Below, piece by piece: positions 46,992-58,800 of a stretch of 64,000 nucleotides of DNA. This stretch comes from Gracilariopsis chorda. Lineage: Eukaryota > Rhodophyta > Florideophyceae > Gracilariales > Gracilariaceae. The position numbers were made by a program, and so were the translations under genes. The notes beneath the pieces were generated by a model, which did not search any database, had not been told where the DNA came from, and saw nothing but the letters and a program-made list of their open reading frames with translations. The first letter of the stretch is position 1. Each line of letters begins with the position of its first letter. The DNA is taken from the NCBI GenBank assembly GCA_003194525.1, contig NBIV01000111.1:171649-235648 (forward strand). Reading direction: 5' to 3'.

Positions 46992-48225
46992 CTAATGGTA
47001 GTTTAGCTGAGAGGAGTCCCGCTCTCTGTGCTTCGTTTCCATGCAGGCGATGGCGCAAATGATTATCGCGAAGTGGTTTGCCGTTCGTTCAAGCAACTCG
47101 ATAGCTCTTATCAAGGCACTAAGTAGACACAATGGCACTGCTCTCCCCAGATGCGAGTGTGGTATGTGAAGGATATCCGTTGGCCAAAGCTGCTTCAAAA
47201 GTTCTTCTCTACTGATAATCTACTCTATTACATCTCCAATACCACCGTTCCTCTCTTCACCGTTGTGTGCCTCCATGATCTTTGACGTTCCATTTGTAAA
47301 CCTCTTTACCCTCCACCGCCTTGGGATCATTACTTCCTGCATGATCTCCTTGAATTCAAGTGGTGTAGGATCGAATAGCTTTAGCAGCTCAACGTTCTCA
47401 TGTTCCTGTCGTTCCATCTCGTATTATTCCGTTTCCTTGCTGCAAGATTCGATTACACTCTGAGAGACTTGCATAGATTCCTCGCAGCGTTTGCGACATC
47501 CTTGTTTCCTCTTTCTCGTAGTTTTCTTATAGCTTTCGCTTTCTTATACCTTTCCTACACATTTCCTTCTTACTCGAAATTAGCCCTTCGTCTTGTTCTG
47601 TTTTAGCTGCCGATGCAGCACTACCGATTTCCTTGTGAGTTTGCAACTTCGAGTGGTCCTCAGCATATTCCTTTCCATCCGCATCGATATAATTGCTTGA
47701 ATTATCTTTCGTCGAGGTTGAATTCGTCTTCTTTTTACTACCATCACCCTGGAAACTATCTTGAAAAGAACGATAGTCCGCAGTAGAAATCCATTTAAAA
47801 GGGGTGCGTACGCAATGCTTTTGTCCTTTGCCTTTTGACCAGCTCGTTTACAATACTGATATTGAACGATGTCCTCCAGTACATCGTAGTCTACACCCCA
47901 TATCTTAAATGATCGAACTTTCATCATTGTGGCAAGCAATTGCTGCGTTTCTCGCGCTACCAGGTGCCACGTATATTTTAACGAGGAGAAACTACGTTGC
48001 ATTCTGCAATTCTTCCTGCTGATATTGTTTATTCCAGCCCAACGTGCTTTATCGCGCTGGTTCCATCCCTTCTCCGATTGCTCTATCCAAGCCCTAGCAT
48101 GAAACAGTAATTAGTCCTGCGTAAACTCTTTTCCACAGCCAAGTTGCTTGTCTAGTTCTGAAGCACACTCTTGGACATCTGCGCTATCGTCATTTTAGCT
48201 GGAGTCTTGTTCTAGGGTATTGAAA
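46992..48225 (-). pseudogene. SANT/Myb-like (NAM-like) DNA-binding partner of Harbinger
   Basis: One reverse frame reads DVQECASELDKQLGCGKEFT, QD, TAA, LLFHARAWIEQSEKGWNQRD, then NISRKNCRMQRSFSSLKYTW and HLVARETQQLLA. A trihelix of this shape (LL-x-x-A-W-I, then SLK-x-x-W) is typical of the SANT-like protein encoded with PIF/Harbinger transposases. A hydrophilic segment follows in another frame (FQGDGSKKKTNSTST; SSNYIDADGKEYAED), and then a Glu/Lys-rich C terminus (RQEHENVELLKLFDPTPLEF). The partner protein binds element ends and carries the transposase into the nucleus in studied Harbinger systems. Here it lies tail to tail with the transposase (stops about 265 bases apart). Frameshifts and stops throughout. 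Confidence 0.6.
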
Positions 48226-49186
48226 ACTCTGAGATGGTATCTTTATGATATTCCAACATCATCCTGTGTGTCATTGTGTGTAGTGTTGGGATTCCAGACA
48301 AGTACGAAATCGCAAGTTATGCAGTTCTTTGGTTCATAACTGGCGTAGCTGGATGGCTAGCAGGTTGGTAGTACTGCGTAGATGATGATGTTATGGCTTG
48401 CATTGAAAGACGTTCACACAAGCGTGAAAAAATTGGTAGGTGTATTGTTTTGGACTTGGACAGGATGCACGACCTGGGTTCTTCAAAAAAAGAGAGGTTG
48501 TGGAGGATCTGGGGCAAAATGGCGGGAATTTTTCTTTCCTGCGCCTTCTTCGCCCCAAAAAGATGGGTTTGGTCTGGAACCAGTGCTCTGATTCGTAGAT
48601 GAAGTCCTCAATATTCACTTAAATTTCAGAACATGGTCTCTATTTTCATTTCTATATTTTTCGGGTATTGAAATGAAAATGGCAACCGCAAGTATAATAT
48701 GACATCCAAAAATGGCAATGAGAACGCAGGTAGGGATGCCAAAAACTCTTTGGGAGCGATATTTTAGGTATTTTTGGGACATAGCTCTCTGCTAGACTTT
48801 CTGTTAGTGTCCCAATATTAGTTATTTGGTTGTAATCTGCGTTTTCGAAGTCGCTTTTCCTCAACATACTTCAGATTGCTTCAGACAAAGCCTGGTCCTG
48901 ATCATCATCACCTTCAAAAGTCCCATAATAAATTGAGTTGTACTATGTGCTTTCACGGTAACTTCTTAATCAATGCTTCAATCAATCGAATCATCCGTTT
49001 CCTTTCTTCACCCGCCAAGGTGCGTTATTCTTTTTCTATTTTGAAGCGTTTCTAGTGCAGCTGAAGTCTAGAGGGGGTTTTCGTGCCACCCATGCTGGTT
49101 AGCGCTTCGATCATTCTCTACCTGCAACTTCTCTTGTTCAATCTGAAAAGGTTCTCCTTTTACTTTCTGGCACTCCATACACGGTT

Positions 49187-49423
49187 CTAAAGAAAGTGAC
49201 GTATACTATCGTTCGAATCCAAACCCTCTGAACGCCCTGCGGGTTTCTTCTTGGTTGATGTCGTAATTTCACTTTCTTCATCGCTTAGAGTTCGATGGAC
49301 ATTCCATTTCAGTGCTTGTTCACGAATTGTTGTTGTATCAGCAACCAATTCCTTCTCTTTTTCATTAAGCTCTTGTTCCGTTTTGTCCATTTCGTCGTAT
49401 TTTTCACTCACTAAATTTGACAA
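49187..49423 (-). pseudogene. coiled-coil fragment, possibly of a transposon protein
   Basis: 78 codons with a strongly helical charged stretch, KTEQELNEKEKELVADTTTI, followed by an acidic and Lys-rich tail. It is upstream of the SANT-like pseudogene on the same strand and may be part of that or of another transposon-associated protein. No domain can be named. Sequence between 48230 and 49180 shows nothing recognisable. Confidence 0.3.
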
Positions 49424-49690
49424 GAGAAATGTGACTTGTGACTCACTAACTTCTACTTATGGAAAAAATGAAATCACTAGTCAAGACAGTTCTGGAGCCT
49501 GTACCACTGTACACATGGGTACTCACTAGGCCGCCGCCGTCGACTCCATTTCAGATTCCGTTTCCAAATTGCTCCAGAACAGGAGTCTCCCCATCCACCT
49601 GCTCGTTTGTCTGCTAAGCCACGTGCGTGAGCTGAGCCAAGTTCTTCGCCGCAGTCTCCCCAAAATGGAGAACCATCACAAGTCGAGATA

Positions 49691-51168
49691 ATGGCAAAGC
49701 AGTTCGTAGAGCAGCAGAGTGAAAGACAAAAGAGACGTCACAAGATAGGAGCTGGGCATGGTTCAAGCTTCAAGACGCCACTCTGGAACACCAGTGCCGG
49801 TACAGTGCATGGCAGTAATGGAATAAAATTTAGCTGCGCTACTTGTGGCATTGAAGGCGCCATGAATAGGGGCTTGTCAACGAGCAACATAATCGTTCAC
49901 TACGAGATCGAACATCTGGCAAGAAATAACGATCTCGTTCATCTGAACAATAGCAATGCCCCTGAAGCTGCCTTTACATCTCGTAACTCGCAGGAACACA
50001 TGCAAAATACTCGTCGGAGACGGAACTATGAAATACAACGTTACTTCACTCCCCGCAATGGGGGCGCTTTGAGCGAACTTTTGGCGTTGGAAACTGACAA
50101 CATTCCGGAAACTGTTCTGCAGTCTGTAGCTGTTGTGATGTTCTCGTGTTTTATGGAGGACTCCTCTTCTCAGATCACATCGCCGGTCTTGCGAGGATTT
50201 GTGGATGTGTTTGGGGGTTGCATACAATATGCGAGCAAAGATATGACGGTGAAAACATTGTTTGACACGTATGCGGCTCTCTGCTGCATCCTACAACTCT
50301 GTAGTACAGACGCGCGCACAGAATGAATAACAGTGGACGGGTGGAGCGCTGCGCTGGGTGCTCCAATCCTTGGATTGACATGGTATTCTATGAAAAAGCC
50401 ATGGAACATGCGTTGCGTTCCTATAGCAACTATGAACATGAGATTAACGTCCAAGAGCGGTCAACAGTTACGCTATATCATGCAGTAAATACTAGAACAG
50501 AATCCATTTGTGGGCGCTGAAGATGTTTGCATACACACAGTTACTAGCAATTCTGAAGCTGCCACGGCGCTGGCAGTTGATATGCTTGCCAACTACCTTG
50601 GTTCTGTCTGCTATGTGGTACACACGCTGGCATTGGCAGTGAATGATGTCTTCGAACGTGGTACTGTACGAAAAATGTATCTGGACCATGTGAACAAGGT
50701 GGAGACCTACTTCAACCATCACCAAAAGGCGGAACAGCTGCTAGCTCAATAATAAGCAGAGGAGGGGACTACCAAATATCAGTTGCATAGGCTCAGGCAC
50801 GACGCTGGCAGCTTCGTTTTCCTGGGATGTCTGTGTATCTGTGTCGGATTTCTTGTATCTCAGAAGTTGCAGAAGAGCTGGAAATAAGTTCGAAGAACCT
50901 TCCTATGCTTTAAAAAGATCAACAGGATGTTCTTGCAGAGCTCATTACTGTGCACGCAGAAGTACGTAGGGTCGCTCGTCAGCTGGAAGCTGACCGCAAA
51001 GTAACCTTATCTGGCGCGCCACGTTTACTCCGTGACCTACATGAGACCATGATGATTATGGCTAGTCCCATTATGCCTCCAGATGTTATGGAAAACACCA
51101 AATCTGTTCTCGCAATTACGTTTGAGGATACCCTTCTCAGAGGCTACAGTTTGCACAGCAAAATGTAA
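49691..51168 (+). pseudogene. hAT transposase, C terminus missing
   Basis: The first open segment (49691-50326) carries a BED-type zinc finger in FSCATCGIEGAMNRGLSTSN, IIVHYEIEHL (C-x2-C, then H-x4-H). It also has YFTPRNGGALSELLALETDN, IPETVLQSVAVVMF and a spacer typical of hAT N-terminal halves. Further on come IHTVTSNSEAATALAVDMLA and CYVVHTLALAVNDVFERGTV (the conserved C-x-x-H-x-L-x-L block, with Val for Ala), then KVETYFNHHQKAEQLL. After a frame change follows VRRVARQLEADRKVTLSGAP, RLLRDLHETMMIM (to 51168). The hAT C-terminal dimerisation domain never appears. The next recognisable sequence is the tail of a reverse-strand pogo-like gene. Confidence 0.75.
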
Positions 51169-51600
51169 TTTAAATGACAAAATTCTTTCTATTGAGCCGT
51201 TCGTTTCCAAACGGCTCACAAATAATGCAGCCTAAAGAGCTGATTGCAACGGTGTGCAGAAGTCGCACAAGCTTCACGATCATGGCTAGAACCTCAATAT
51301 CTCTCCCGTGCACACAGAACCTCCGTCAACGCGGGGCGGGGGTAATTTGAAACACATACAAACCCTCGCTTCCAACGTCTGCAGCGTCTCCAACAACCTC
51401 AAAAATAGGCTGGGTAGCGCACTGAAACGAGGATACAGGTATGTGCTTTCAGTTTCCGCTGCGGTGACGCGACTTATTACCGTTTTAATGCGTCTACTTT
51501 CCCAACTTTCGTCCAAACCGACGTGCGCATCGACGAAACTCCTTAATCTGCTCTCTGTCAGTTGCAGTTTTCTGTTTTGCAGCTCGTCTTTCCAGAACGT

Positions 51601-53527
51601 TTACACGGCGTTGCTCTCGGTCTGCCAGCTCTTGGGGTCGTTTTCTTTCTCGTTCGGCCACCCGTTATTCGGCAGCTGCTCCCGCTTTCTCACCTGCAGC
51701 AACTCGCTCCTTTGTTTTGAGCACTTTCTACGCCAATCATTCTTGTCCTGTTCTTGCTTTCGCCTGTTCCGCGACTTTTCTTTGACGTAATTGTTCCCCA
51801 TGCGTTACCCACTCTGATGGGGCTCCAGCATCATACATATTTCGCTCACGCCGCTGGCTGTTGTCGCTTTTTTGCATTCTATTTTTTCCCTTTATGTTCT
51901 TCATTAATATGCTGTTAAACGTTTCCTCTTCCTTCAGTATTGTTATAATCTTCTACATCTTCGTCGACACACATTCTATAATGTTGATCATCTGGTTGAA
52001 AACGGCTTGGTCTGGGTGGCGCTTGCAAACTGCCGGAACCCGAGAGGCGCCTGTGGCTCCATTCATTTGTTTTTTCTCGCATCCACCACCTCATTCTGCT
52101 CGTCTTTAAACGTCTTGTATTTTTCTGCGAGTTTTTGCTGGAACGGAAACGTGCCAGTAACTTGAATGAGGCTTGAATCAGTTCTGGAGTACTGTTTTAC
52201 TAGGCATGAACAGCACATGCCAGATTGAAGTTCACTTTGGTTGCATCAAAGACGCCCTGTCTGCAGAGCTCATCTCGAATATCTTGCCTAAGCTCATGGA
52301 AGCGCTTGTTTATAAGTTGGTCGCACGGCTGGAGAATATGAGACATATTGGCGACATTAAATATAGCTTCCATGAAATTGTAAGAGCAGTAATCTATCCA
52401 TACTGGATGCTTGCGAGACGAGTGACCATTAAGGAAAACAAGGAAGGCTTCTTTCTCTGTGATCTGTTTTCGAGCGGTGTTATGAACGTGCTGCACAAAT
52501 TCCTGTAACACGGGACCTTCCATAGACTCATTCTCTGTTAGAGAAATACAACCGTCAGATGGGAACCAGCTGGGCTACATAAATCGTTTGATGATACCAA
52601 ACGGCGGAGGCGTTAAATACCCTGAAACTGGGCTATGCCAATCGTCTTTCATCCGTTTGTCTGCAATTATAAAGTGTTGAGGAGTCATTATCCCGGCGGC
52701 CGCCACAGCAATTACGGCAGTTATGTGCTTACTTGCACCATAGGTCGACTAAACGCCTCTGTGTCCGCCATTGTTTGTGTCACTAGAAGTGAAACCATTT
52801 TCCCAGTTTCCAAGCGTGCAGTCAACTGCAGTTTCATCGAGATTCCATATGCAATGGGCGTTCAATAAAATGTAAGGGTGCTCGCGTTGCACCTTGTATA
52901 GAGCAGCAAAGAATGTGTCGATGTGAGCATAGTTTTTGGCGGCTAGCTTTGCCAATTCCTTGTTCTCAATGCGTTTGTAGGAGATGTCTTTTTTTGTGCA
53001 CGATACGTGCGAATTACTTAATCGCTTGGAATGACATTTTTGTCTCTCTTTCTTCCGTCGGCTGCGACTCGGGAGAAGACATATTTCAGCTGAGGTTTTC
53101 TAACAACAAACCCTCGATTTCCTGCCAATTTCAGTCTTGAAGTAATCAATTCTACCTTCTCAGGTCTTATAACGCGCGGTATACCAGCACAGATTGTTGT
53201 GCTTGTCAAACGAGACAATTCGGTGTCGTTCTTAGAAAAAAGGCACTTGCGAAGGCGTTGCACGGTTCCAATTGAGATATGTGTTGCTCTCGCTGTAGTG
53301 CGATTGTTGTGACCTTCCTTAACGAGCTCAACGGCGCGGAGACGGTTTTCAGCTTGAGCTGAAAGTCGCTCGATCCCCTTTTCGTAGTCGGCTGCCTGCT
53401 TGTGCATCGAGGGAGGCATTGTAGTGTCGTGACTGCTATGGAAGTCCCGCGGAGTGTTTTGTCTACATTGCTCATCTGATTGAGCTTCTACAGAGCCTTG
53501 GTGGCGTTTATCTTCTACAGGTGGCAC
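51601..53527 (-). pseudogene. second pogo/Tigger-like DDE transposase
   Basis: From high to low coordinate: a helix-turn-helix N terminus (AVELVKEGHNNRTTARATHI, SIGTVQRLRKCLFSKNDTEL; then YVFSRVAADGRKRDKN), HIDTFFAALYKVQREHPYIL, and CIWNLDETAVDCTLGNWENG with the first catalytic Asp (about 52830). Next are AFLVFLNGHSSRKHPVWIDY, where the second catalytic Asp of the usual L-D-G-H reads Asn (about 52420), and SHILQPCDQLINKRFHELRQ. A tail after the GAPSEW motif (about 51820) is rich in Lys, Arg and Gln. It is laid out like the pogo copy at 14.4-16.0 kb but diverged from it. Several frameshifts. Terminal repeats were not found. Confidence 0.8.
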
Positions 53528-53752
53528 AGATGCGCATGCTTTGTTTGGCGGGAGGCATCTACACTCTTCTTGTTGTGGCCTTTTGGTTGTGAGTGAGGCA
53601 TTTCGGTTGTGAAGAGAGTGGCGGGAAATCGCTCAAAATATCCCCCTGTGTATAGTTGAGCCCTTGAGAAGGGTAACGATTACGTATTTGAAGTGCTTGT
53701 GTTACCAACCAGCCTGTCCTCTGCTCCTCCTGTCAAGGAGAGAGATGAAGGT

Positions 53753-54028
53753 CGCCAAAGAAGATTGATCAGGGACCACCCGAAGCCATTAGCCATCACG
53801 CTGGCCGATCACATTGCGTTTTGACTAGGAGCTCTTTGGGAACGTGTTGGCGAAGAGGCAGGTCACTGGTGTCCGAGAAAATATGAAAAGTTCGAACCGG
53901 ATAAAGAATTGCATGCAGAACATCCTTTACCTCTCTTTAACGTTGCTGCAGTTATGGACGTGAGTAAATGTTGTCTAGACTTCCAGGACTGCTCAGAAAA
54001 TGATCGAAAAGCCTGCAAAAAGGTTTAA
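53753..54028 (+). other. unassigned coding-like stretch
   Basis: One forward frame runs 92 codons with a single internal TGA at 53822-53824. It includes RRLIRDHPKPLAITLADHIA before the stop, and LGALWERVGEEAGHWCPRKY and LHAEHPLPLFNVAAVMDVSK after it. The mix of residues looks protein-like, with several Cys, Trp and charged residues, but I recognise no family. It may be an exon or a transposon fragment. There is no good start codon. Confidence 0.25.
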
Positions 54029-54130
54029 TTCTTAGCTGTTTTGTGGTCTGCTGTTGAGCTTGAAAGGTCTCTGGCTCCTAGGGCAGAGAAACTCGAGGTA
54101 TTTTTCGGTCTTTCGTGTAAGAGGAAGACT

Positions 54131-55557
54131 CTAGCTGAGCTTTACGTTCGTGTTCGTCGTCGATCTCTTTACATATCTTATGACTATTGTAGTTCTGATT
54201 GTCTTTTGAAAATGTGATGCATCAAGATGATTGTGCTGCTTGACAGTCCCCAGTTGATGTATCAAAATGTTGTTGGTGGGGGAGGGGGTAGAATATTCAG
54301 GCTGCTGCGTAGATATTCGAAGCAGTCTCGATGTAGTAGTTTGGTAAAGATGTCTGCCGTCAAGGTTTCTGTGGGTATGCGGTGGAGTGCAATAGAAAGT
54401 TCTGCGACGTGGTGTTGAATGTAGTGATGACGAAGGTCTATGTATTTGTTGCGTTTGGTGGGTGCTTGGTTTTCTGCTATAAGAATTGCAGAGCAGTTGT
54501 CGATGTAATGCAGTCTTTAGGGGTTTTGTTTTGTTGTCGATGATGTTGTGGATAATGTGGTGAAGCCATTGTGTGTGTTGGGTGCCTTGAGTGGCTGTTA
54601 TGTATTCCGCTTTGGTCTCCGATAGTGCTACGATGTTCTTTTTGCAGGAAGTCCATGAAATAGAGGTTTCTTCGAAGCTTTGAACTGTTGCAATGATTGA
54701 TTTCCTGTCGTTCTCGTTTGCCAAGTATGCATCGGTATGCAACTCTAGTGTTTTGTTACCTGCTTGCTTCTGTGGAAAATATAGAAGGACGTGATGTTGG
54801 GTGCCTTTGAGGTATCTTAAGAGCGCTTTGAGCGCTCGATAATGGGGAGTTTGGGGTTTGGACATATGTTGGGCTAGGCGGTTAGTGACGTATGCTATGT
54901 CACGGCGTGTACTGTGGGTGATGTACCGTATTTCGCTGGGAGCTTGAAGTTAATTTGTGGCCTGCTGCGATGTGAGGGGCTCTGTGGGCTAGTGCTGATC
55001 TAGTTGGGCTAATATGGCATACGTTGTACGAGTGGGATTTAATTCCGTCATTTTTGTCTGCTCTAGTATTGTTGCGATCGCTTCTGGTTGAGAAATATGT
55101 ATGCTGCCGTCCCGGCCATGTTTAATCGTCCAGTTGAGGAAGTCCGTCGATGCACCGAGGCGCTTTATGTAGTATTTACAGAGCATATTCTTGTGCAGTT
55201 GGTCGATAAGTGCTTGTGTGGAGGCGAGGAATAAGAAATTGTCGATTGTGGTGCTGAAGAGTATAATGGCATTCGGTGTGCGTTTTACGTAGAGGTAAGG
55301 GTCATGTTCCGAGGGTTTGAATCCTATTTGTTTCAGGAACGCTTTAAGGCCGTGGTTGTAGTAGTAGGCTACAGGAGGAGAACCATACAGGTTGCCTTTG
55401 AGTTCTCCATACGTGCTGTTATGGTTGTAGGTACCAGACAAATTCGGTAGTTGCTTTACGTATATTGGGTAGTTGTGTTGGTATTTCTGATGTAGGTATG
55501 TGGAATTTGTGTTGAGATGTTCGAGGGGCACATTTTAATGTGCGTGGAGGGCTATTA
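54131..55557 (-). pseudogene. Ty1/copia RT-RNase H pseudogene, interrupted by Helitron 3
   Basis: The reverse reading begins right at the Helitron end with IALHAH, a stop, NVPLEHLNTNSTYLH and NYPIYVKQLP (RT palm). It continues with FLKQIGFKPSEHDPYLYVKR and the catalytic box degraded to LFSTTIDNFLFLAS, then SKPQTPHYRALKALLRYLKG and RNase H (HTDAYLANENDRKSIIATVQ; ALSETKAEYITATQGTQHTQ). The C-terminal 100 residues read out of phase. The N-terminal RT, integrase and gag are absent up to 64000, which fits an element split by the Helitron insertion at 55557/55558. Codon use is very rich in Thr/His/Gln and AT third positions, unlike the copia at 19-24 kb. Inactive. Confidence 0.8.
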
Positions 55558-55589
55558 TCAGTCGTTACATAGTACGGGCGGCTATGTAA
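55558..55589 (-). other. 3' terminus of Helitron 3 (hairpin plus CTGA, T flank)
   Basis: On the reverse strand TTACATAG (55582-55589), a 9-base loop, and CTATGTAA (55565-55572) form a perfect 8-bp stem. Then come CGA and CTGA (55558-55561), followed by host T at 55557. Hairpin plus CTRR next to T is the standard Helitron end. The neighbouring host sequence is copia RT code that starts at this exact point. Confidence 0.8.
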
Positions 55590-55866
55590 GTTGTTATGTG
55601 TCGTGGGTCGAAGTGTATTCCTGGCTTCATAAGAACTCCGCGTAGGTTGGACCGAGCGTTACGCTGCGCTATGGTGCCTTCTTCATCCCTTTTCTGTCTG
55701 TAAATTATTATAAGGGGAACAAGAGGAAGCGGTTTTCGGCCGCGGGCGGCGCTGCGCGTCGCGGTGGAGGAGTGATAAACAGCGGTGAGGAAAAAAGAGG
55801 GTGGAGAAAGCAAAAGCAGAAAAGCAAGTAGTTTAATTCAATGAAAGAAGAATGCAAGAGATATGA
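55590..55866 (-). other. 3' untranslated/subterminal region of Helitron 3
   Basis: No gene. It contains a GC-rich palindromic stretch at about 55729-55763 (GCGGTTTTCGGCCGC, then GGCGGCGCTGCGCGTCGC) in the same orientation as the palindromes of the 62-64 kb array, and it is preceded there too by TGTAAAT-ATTA text. This links the array to the element. Confidence 0.6.
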
Positions 55867-58800
55867 TTACGGTTGTGGAGGGATGCAGAACTGAATAGCT
55901 TCAGGCAGCACTGGGTTGGCGATGGGAACAGGCATGGGATGAATTTTGTGAGCATTCGTGGGTGTAAGCTGCGGATCATGCAGGAGCAGCACATGGTCGT
56001 TCCTTCGAACGCGCGACAATGCGACATACAACTGACCTGCGCAGAAGAAGTTGGATCGTACATCCACAACCAAGCCATCCAAGGTTTTTCCCGGTCCTTT
56101 GTGAACTGTAGCTGCAAACGCAAGACAAATAGGGAACTGCCTTCGAATCATGCGAATTTCTGCGAAAGAAAACTCGAAGTCGATACGATGCAGGAGCTGT
56201 CGTTCCAGTACCTGTCCGTTCTCGTCGAATCGAGCCACCTGCATCGTAAAGTGATCCACACGCACGACTACGAACAGCTTTCCGTTGACCACAGCCGGAT
56301 GCAACACGTTCCGAATGACCATAATTGGCACACCAATCTTCAAATCCAAGTTATGAGGAGGTACACCAGTAGGTGCATACTGATACGCAAACTCGGGAAC
56401 AAAGGTATTGGTGACGTCGGGCTCTGAGTTTGGTACACCGTCAGGTTGTACCGTCGTAGCTGACGGAAGTGTAAAGCGTTCACCAAGAAACAGATCCAGC
56501 GCTGCCGCATTGTGTTCATCGACCAACTGATTTGTGGAGGCAATGAGCATTTTGATGAGATCCACATCCTCCTTGCGTCGTGTTGTGAGCCACTTCCACA
56601 GGAATTGGTAGGCAGTTTGCATGCCACCGGTAGATCTGAGTGGTATTGGAGCGTTGTTGGATATTGTGTTTCGTGCAATGGAACGTAACAGCGACGCAAA
56701 TGCCGGATCATCGGCTTGGCGTACTTGTTCCGTGAGGTACAGCACTTGAACCGAGCACAATGTCCACAGATCACTCTTCCACGGCAATTCGTTGAGAATG
56801 TTTGTGTACACTCGTCTCACATTACCACTTGGCTCGGCCTCCATGTACACCTGCGGCACCACTGGAAGCAGCTGGGAGTAGTCGCCGGATAGAATGATGG
56901 TCAAGCCCCCGAACGGAGGCGGATTTTCCATTCCACTGCAGCGAAGATCTTTGAGCAACGCATCCATGAGTTCGAAAAGCTTTCGTGAGAGCATGGACGC
57001 TTCATCCAAGACGAGCAGTTGTATTTCGCGTAGCAGTTCTGCACGTTGAGATCGGGGACCGTACTTTGACAAAGTGGCTGTAGTGCTGCTTGTGCTGTCC
57101 CTATCAGCTACACCCAGTCCGAGCAGGCTATGTAAAGTGCGGCCACCTTCGTATAACGAAGCTGCAATGCCTGTTGTAGCGGTCATTTCGGCGAGCATTC
57201 CTTCCGACTCAACGATATCACGAAGGAGGTTGAGCACGTATGTCTTTCCGGTTCCTGCGGATCCTTGCACAAAGAACACGTTTCCAGGGGTGCTTGTTCG
57301 CTCCTGCAGCGCCTGTCGTTGTTGCAATGCGGCAATGACGATGTCAATGACTTGTCTTTGGCGAGGTTTTAAGGTGGCGTACCTTGACTGCAAAGTTGAC
57401 GAATTTCGCACCACTCGCGCGTCTCGAGTTGTTGTAGCTCGATTCGCCTCAGTCAATGCTGCATGGTTCTGCTGTAGGTGTTGGGAGAAGAAGCTGTGAT
57501 CGCGAATCAGTCGCCCACCGTGCCGGTCTGAGATCTTTACCACACGTCGGTACATTTCTTGCTTTCGTTGCTGCTCATCTCCTGTATGTATGTCGCTACA
57601 TAGCGCCTCCCAGTTTTTGACGGCCATTTTTTCCGGGTCTGCGCCTTGTTGGTATAATGTGACAACCAGACGTCGTAGCTCGGAGGGCGTGCTGTATATC
57701 TGCACTGCTTCTTGGAATGCAATATCAAACTCGGATCCGTCCGCGAGCAGTCCGCTTACAATCGCAGTTTCACGATACGTTCCATACTGCTGTCCGTTGA
57801 AAGTCCTTGCGTCTTCATAAGAGCTCGAGCCCCGATTTATGAGCAGCAAACGCAGAGCAAAGAGCTCAATGTCCGACGGTGAAACACCTCTGATCCTTGC
57901 GACGCACTGCTCGTCGTCCGTGCGCTGTACCACGTACATGGGCGGATCGCAGTCGTCTGTGGGCACCTGAGTGCTGTCTCCGTCGTATTGGTTTAGCACG
58001 CGGGCTGGAAGCGTGCGATACAATTGCACTTTTTCAAAGTACGAAAGGTAGTCGAGGTTCACGTATGCTTCGGGCCTTGCAAAGTATCTCTCCAGTGTAG
58101 ACGGCTGTGATGCAGAAAAGAGCTGGTTTGGACCTCTCAGCAGAAATGTGCGCTCTCCTTCCAAGTGAATGGCCAGTCGCTCTACTTTTGGTACGATGTG
58201 AACATGTCGAAACTCGAAAAGTCTCCAAGCTGCATTGACGGCGCCCACCACACGCGCTCGCATGTATGCACGAATGTCGTTCTGCACCTGTGGCTCTTGT
58301 TGCTGCTCGTTGTGTGTGCCTGTCTCATTAGCATCACTCACATTGAGCACCACCTCCTGAGCTTTGGGATGCTTAAACGCGTACTTCATCAGATAAGCCA
58401 CTGCACCCCCTCCTTGCGTGCGTTCTACGTTGATATGAGAGCGGTAATTCTTGGTCAGAGTTGGGTTGTACGGCACAATCGTGAGGTCTTCTTGCCTTCT
58501 TCTGCGGTAAATAACGCGATTCGTGCCTTCTTCAATGTACGTCTCCGGCACAATCATATTGCTGTCGTATGCAAACCTGCACCGCCCAGCGCGATTCCAG
58601 CAATAGGTGGAGTGGCGGTGCCTGTGCATGGAACGAATGAGAGCACGCAACGCGTCGTCTTCGCCTGGAAGGGGAAGTTCTGCACGAATGAGCTCGTCGA
58701 TCACATCAACGTCTTCAATCACGCCTCCCTCGAGCCACACTAGCATGCGGTGATGAGGCACATTGCGCTCTTGAAACTCGAGCTTTGATGCAAGCCCCAG

